From Seonamhaeicola maritimus (lineage in GTDB: Bacteria > Bacteroidota > Bacteroidia > Flavobacteriales > Flavobacteriaceae): a stretch of 64,000 bases of DNA. Position numbers and translations under genes: made by a program. The stretch covers positions 1,692,957-1,756,956 of the forward strand of contig NZ_VRKQ01000008.1 of NCBI RefSeq assembly GCF_008056315.1, read 5' to 3'. Positions 62,719 through 64,000 of this stretch are shown here, piece after piece. Under the pieces are notes generated by a model, which saw nothing but the letters and a program-made list of their open reading frames with translations, made no database searches and was not told where the DNA came from. The first letter of the stretch is position 1, and each line of letters begins with the position of its first letter.

Positions 62719-63240
62719 TCACCATATGTTCTTTACTTCTTCTTTTATAAAGGCAAGAGCTGCGTCACTAGGTGCTCGACGTTCCATCATTTCTGTTAAA
62801 AGTACTTCTCTTAACTTGTTTGCGGAATTTGTTTTCTCTAATAAACTCGCTTTTCTAATTAGCTGAATGGTAGCATTTTTTGCAGCGGCAATAATATTCC
62901 AACATTTATCGCTTAAATAAATTTGTTGAGATAAATTATGCTCAAACTCCTGCTCTATGCTTTGAATGAGTAAAGCTTCATAACTTTCTTTACTTGAAGA
63001 AGTTGGGTTAACCCTAATTAATAATTTAGATGGTGTAATGCGCTCTAAAAATAAAGCCATTCTTTCATAAGCTTGTAACCGTATTGGAAGTGCATCTACT
63101 TGTAAATCTTTTTTTAATAAAAAACGCCTTCTACCATCTTCATTCTTAGTGTGTTCTTTAAAAAAATAATATGCAATAATACCTGTAATTAAAGCTGGTA
63201 CAGCGTATAAAAATAGGCCTAAAATCTGTTCTACATCCAT
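62719..63240 (-). CDS. Conserved hypothetical membrane-anchored protein
   Basis: The frame opens at 63288 inside the glutamate-synthase gene, but ATG 63240 (MDVEQILGLFLYAVPALITG) gives 173 residues and a single N-terminal membrane span (about 8-26). The rest is helical and charged (RRRFLLKKDLQVDALPIRLQ). It is a conserved type in Flavobacteriia that I cannot name. It starts 5 bp after the upstream gene stop, so the pair is an operon. Confidence 0.7.
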   Translation of the reverse strand: MDVEQILGLFLYAVPALITGIIAYYFFKEHTKNEDGRRRFLLKKDLQVDALPIRLQAYERMALFLERITPSKLLIRVNPTSSSKESYEALLIQSIEQEFEHNLSQQIYLSDKCWNIIAAAKNATIQLIRKASLLEKTNSANKLREVLLTEMMERRAPSDAALAFIKEEVKNIW

Positions 63241-63245
63241 AGTTT

Positions 63246-64000
63246 CTATTGAGATTGGGGTTTGTATTTGCCTCCCAAATATACACATTCTTTTAAATCT
63301 TGTATGCCGGAAAAGGAGATAGAATCCTTTTCATACATATAGGTTCTGTTTAATTCTTTTGAGAGGTTGTGATCATCAACATTCAATTCAATGTCTTCCA
63401 TTTTAAACTGGCAAGGGTGCTCATAACCTGCCGCATGCGTGATTTCTATAAGTTCTTTTCTGAATGTTTTGAAATATTGGGCTAACCGGACAGATTTTAA
63501 AGTAGGATCAATGCCATTTTGTAACCATTTACTTTGTGTGGCAACACCACTTGGGCAACGATTGGTATGACACACCTGAGCTTGAATACAACCAATACTC
63601 ATCATAGCTTCTCGTGCAACATTTATGCAATCCGCACCCATGGCAAAAGCCATAGCTGCCTTAGCAGGAAAACCAAGTTTCCCACTACCAATAAACACGA
63701 TACGCTCCGTTAAACTTTTATTCTTAAAGAGTTTGTATAAATCACTAAAACCATAAACCCAAGGTAATGACACGTGGTCTGCAAAACTTGGAGGCGCTGC
63801 ACCTGTACCTCCTTCGCCACCGTCAACCGCTATAAAATCGGGACCTTTACCGGTTGAAATCATGATATTTACCAGCTCTTCCCATTGGTCTAGTTTTCCA
63901 ATGGCAGCTTTGATGCCAACGGGTAAACCGGTAGCTTCTGCAATAGCCTCAATAAAATCTACTAGTTCTGGGACGTTAGAAAATGCTGAATGATTTGGGG
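63246..64000 (-). CDS. FMN-binding glutamate-synthase-family protein (5' end cut by window edge)
   Basis: The visible part is about 250 residues ending at 63246. It contains FIAVDGGEGGTGAAPPSFAD and VFIGSGKLGFPAKAAMAFAM, the FMN-binding core of the GltB central domain. It also has VAREAMMSIGCIQAQVCHTN followed by RCPSGVATQ, with the Cys cluster used for a [3Fe-4S] centre. The reading frame continues to base 64000 (PNHSAFSNVPELVDFIEAIA just inside it). It is a stand-alone FMN-binding glutamate synthase domain protein of the archaeal-type small form, not the full GltB; the activity is not certain. Confidence 0.9.
   Translation of the reverse strand, partial: PNHSAFSNVPELVDFIEAIAEATGLPVGIKAAIGKLDQWEELVNIMISTGKGPDFIAVDGGEGGTGAAPPSFADHVSLPWVYGFSDLYKLFKNKSLTERIVFIGSGKLGFPAKAAMAFAMGADCINVAREAMMSIGCIQAQVCHTNRCPSGVATQSKWLQNGIDPTLKSVRLAQYFKTFRKELIEITHAAGYEHPCQFKMEDIELNVDDHNLSKELNRTYMYEKDSISFSGIQDLKECVYLGGKYKPQSQ

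Noticed and set aside
1-64000. CRISPR arrays, tRNA or rRNA genes, insertion sequences, prophage
   Set aside because: I found no regular repeats with spacers, no T-loop/acceptor patterns, no transposase motifs and no phage structural genes.

Overview
The window looks like a chromosome segment of a marine member of the Flavobacteriaceae (phylum Bacteroidota). The evidence is low G+C coding sequence, several promoters of the TAnnTTTG (-7) type, a Bacteroidota-type LptD, a secreted protein with a type IX secretion (T9SS) C-terminal domain, bacillithiol synthesis (bshA) and a PL7 alginate lyase. I see about 54 genes, two of them cut by the window edges. I see no rRNA, tRNA, CRISPR array, prophage or insertion sequence.

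Layout: 1-4.9 kb holds a NhaC antiporter, a membrane hydrolase, a PLP-dependent sulfur amino acid enzyme divergent from an Lrp regulator, and a CPBP-family membrane protein. 5.0-8.6 kb is a compact operon of a small anchored protein, three tandem paralogous 7-TM proteins and a histidine kinase with no sensor domain. 8.5-17.9 kb is mostly housekeeping: aldehyde dehydrogenase, RluA-type pseudouridine synthase, panB, serine deaminase, dnaK and an RlmI-type rRNA methyltransferase. At 17.9-18.1 kb two divergent promoters each hold the same 12-bp palindrome. 19-31.7 kb carries a three-domain FAS1 lipoprotein, GMP reductase, RidA, LptD, an amidase, an MCE protein, an HdrC/HdrB-like iron-sulfur pair and serB.

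31.8-40.5 kb has a GH3/serine-hydrolase fusion, bshA and a minus-strand carbohydrate group (glycoside hydrolase lipoprotein, ThuA protein, DUF1801 protein). 40.8-47.1 kb has aroC, then a run of a GshB-like ATP-grasp ligase, a lipoprotein, a sulfurtransferase, an N-formylglutamate amidohydrolase-like protein and a QEGLA/HExxxH peptidase-like protein. This run could be a ligase/peptidase modification system. 47.1-49.6 kb has a DUF4139 protein interrupted by a SusC-like segment, and a DCC protein.

At 49.6-54.3 kb a TPR/LuxR-type regulator is divergent from a cholesterol-dependent-cytolysin-like protein and a T9SS-exported leucine-rich-repeat protein. 54.3-64 kb ends with the alginate lyase, MutS2, RecG, an M1 peptidase, a patatin phospholipase and a glutamate-synthase-like protein cut by the window edge.

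The best candidates for undescribed biology are the 7-TM triplet with its kinase, the ATP-grasp/FGase/QEGLA cassette, the CDC-like locus and the palindrome-containing divergent promoters.
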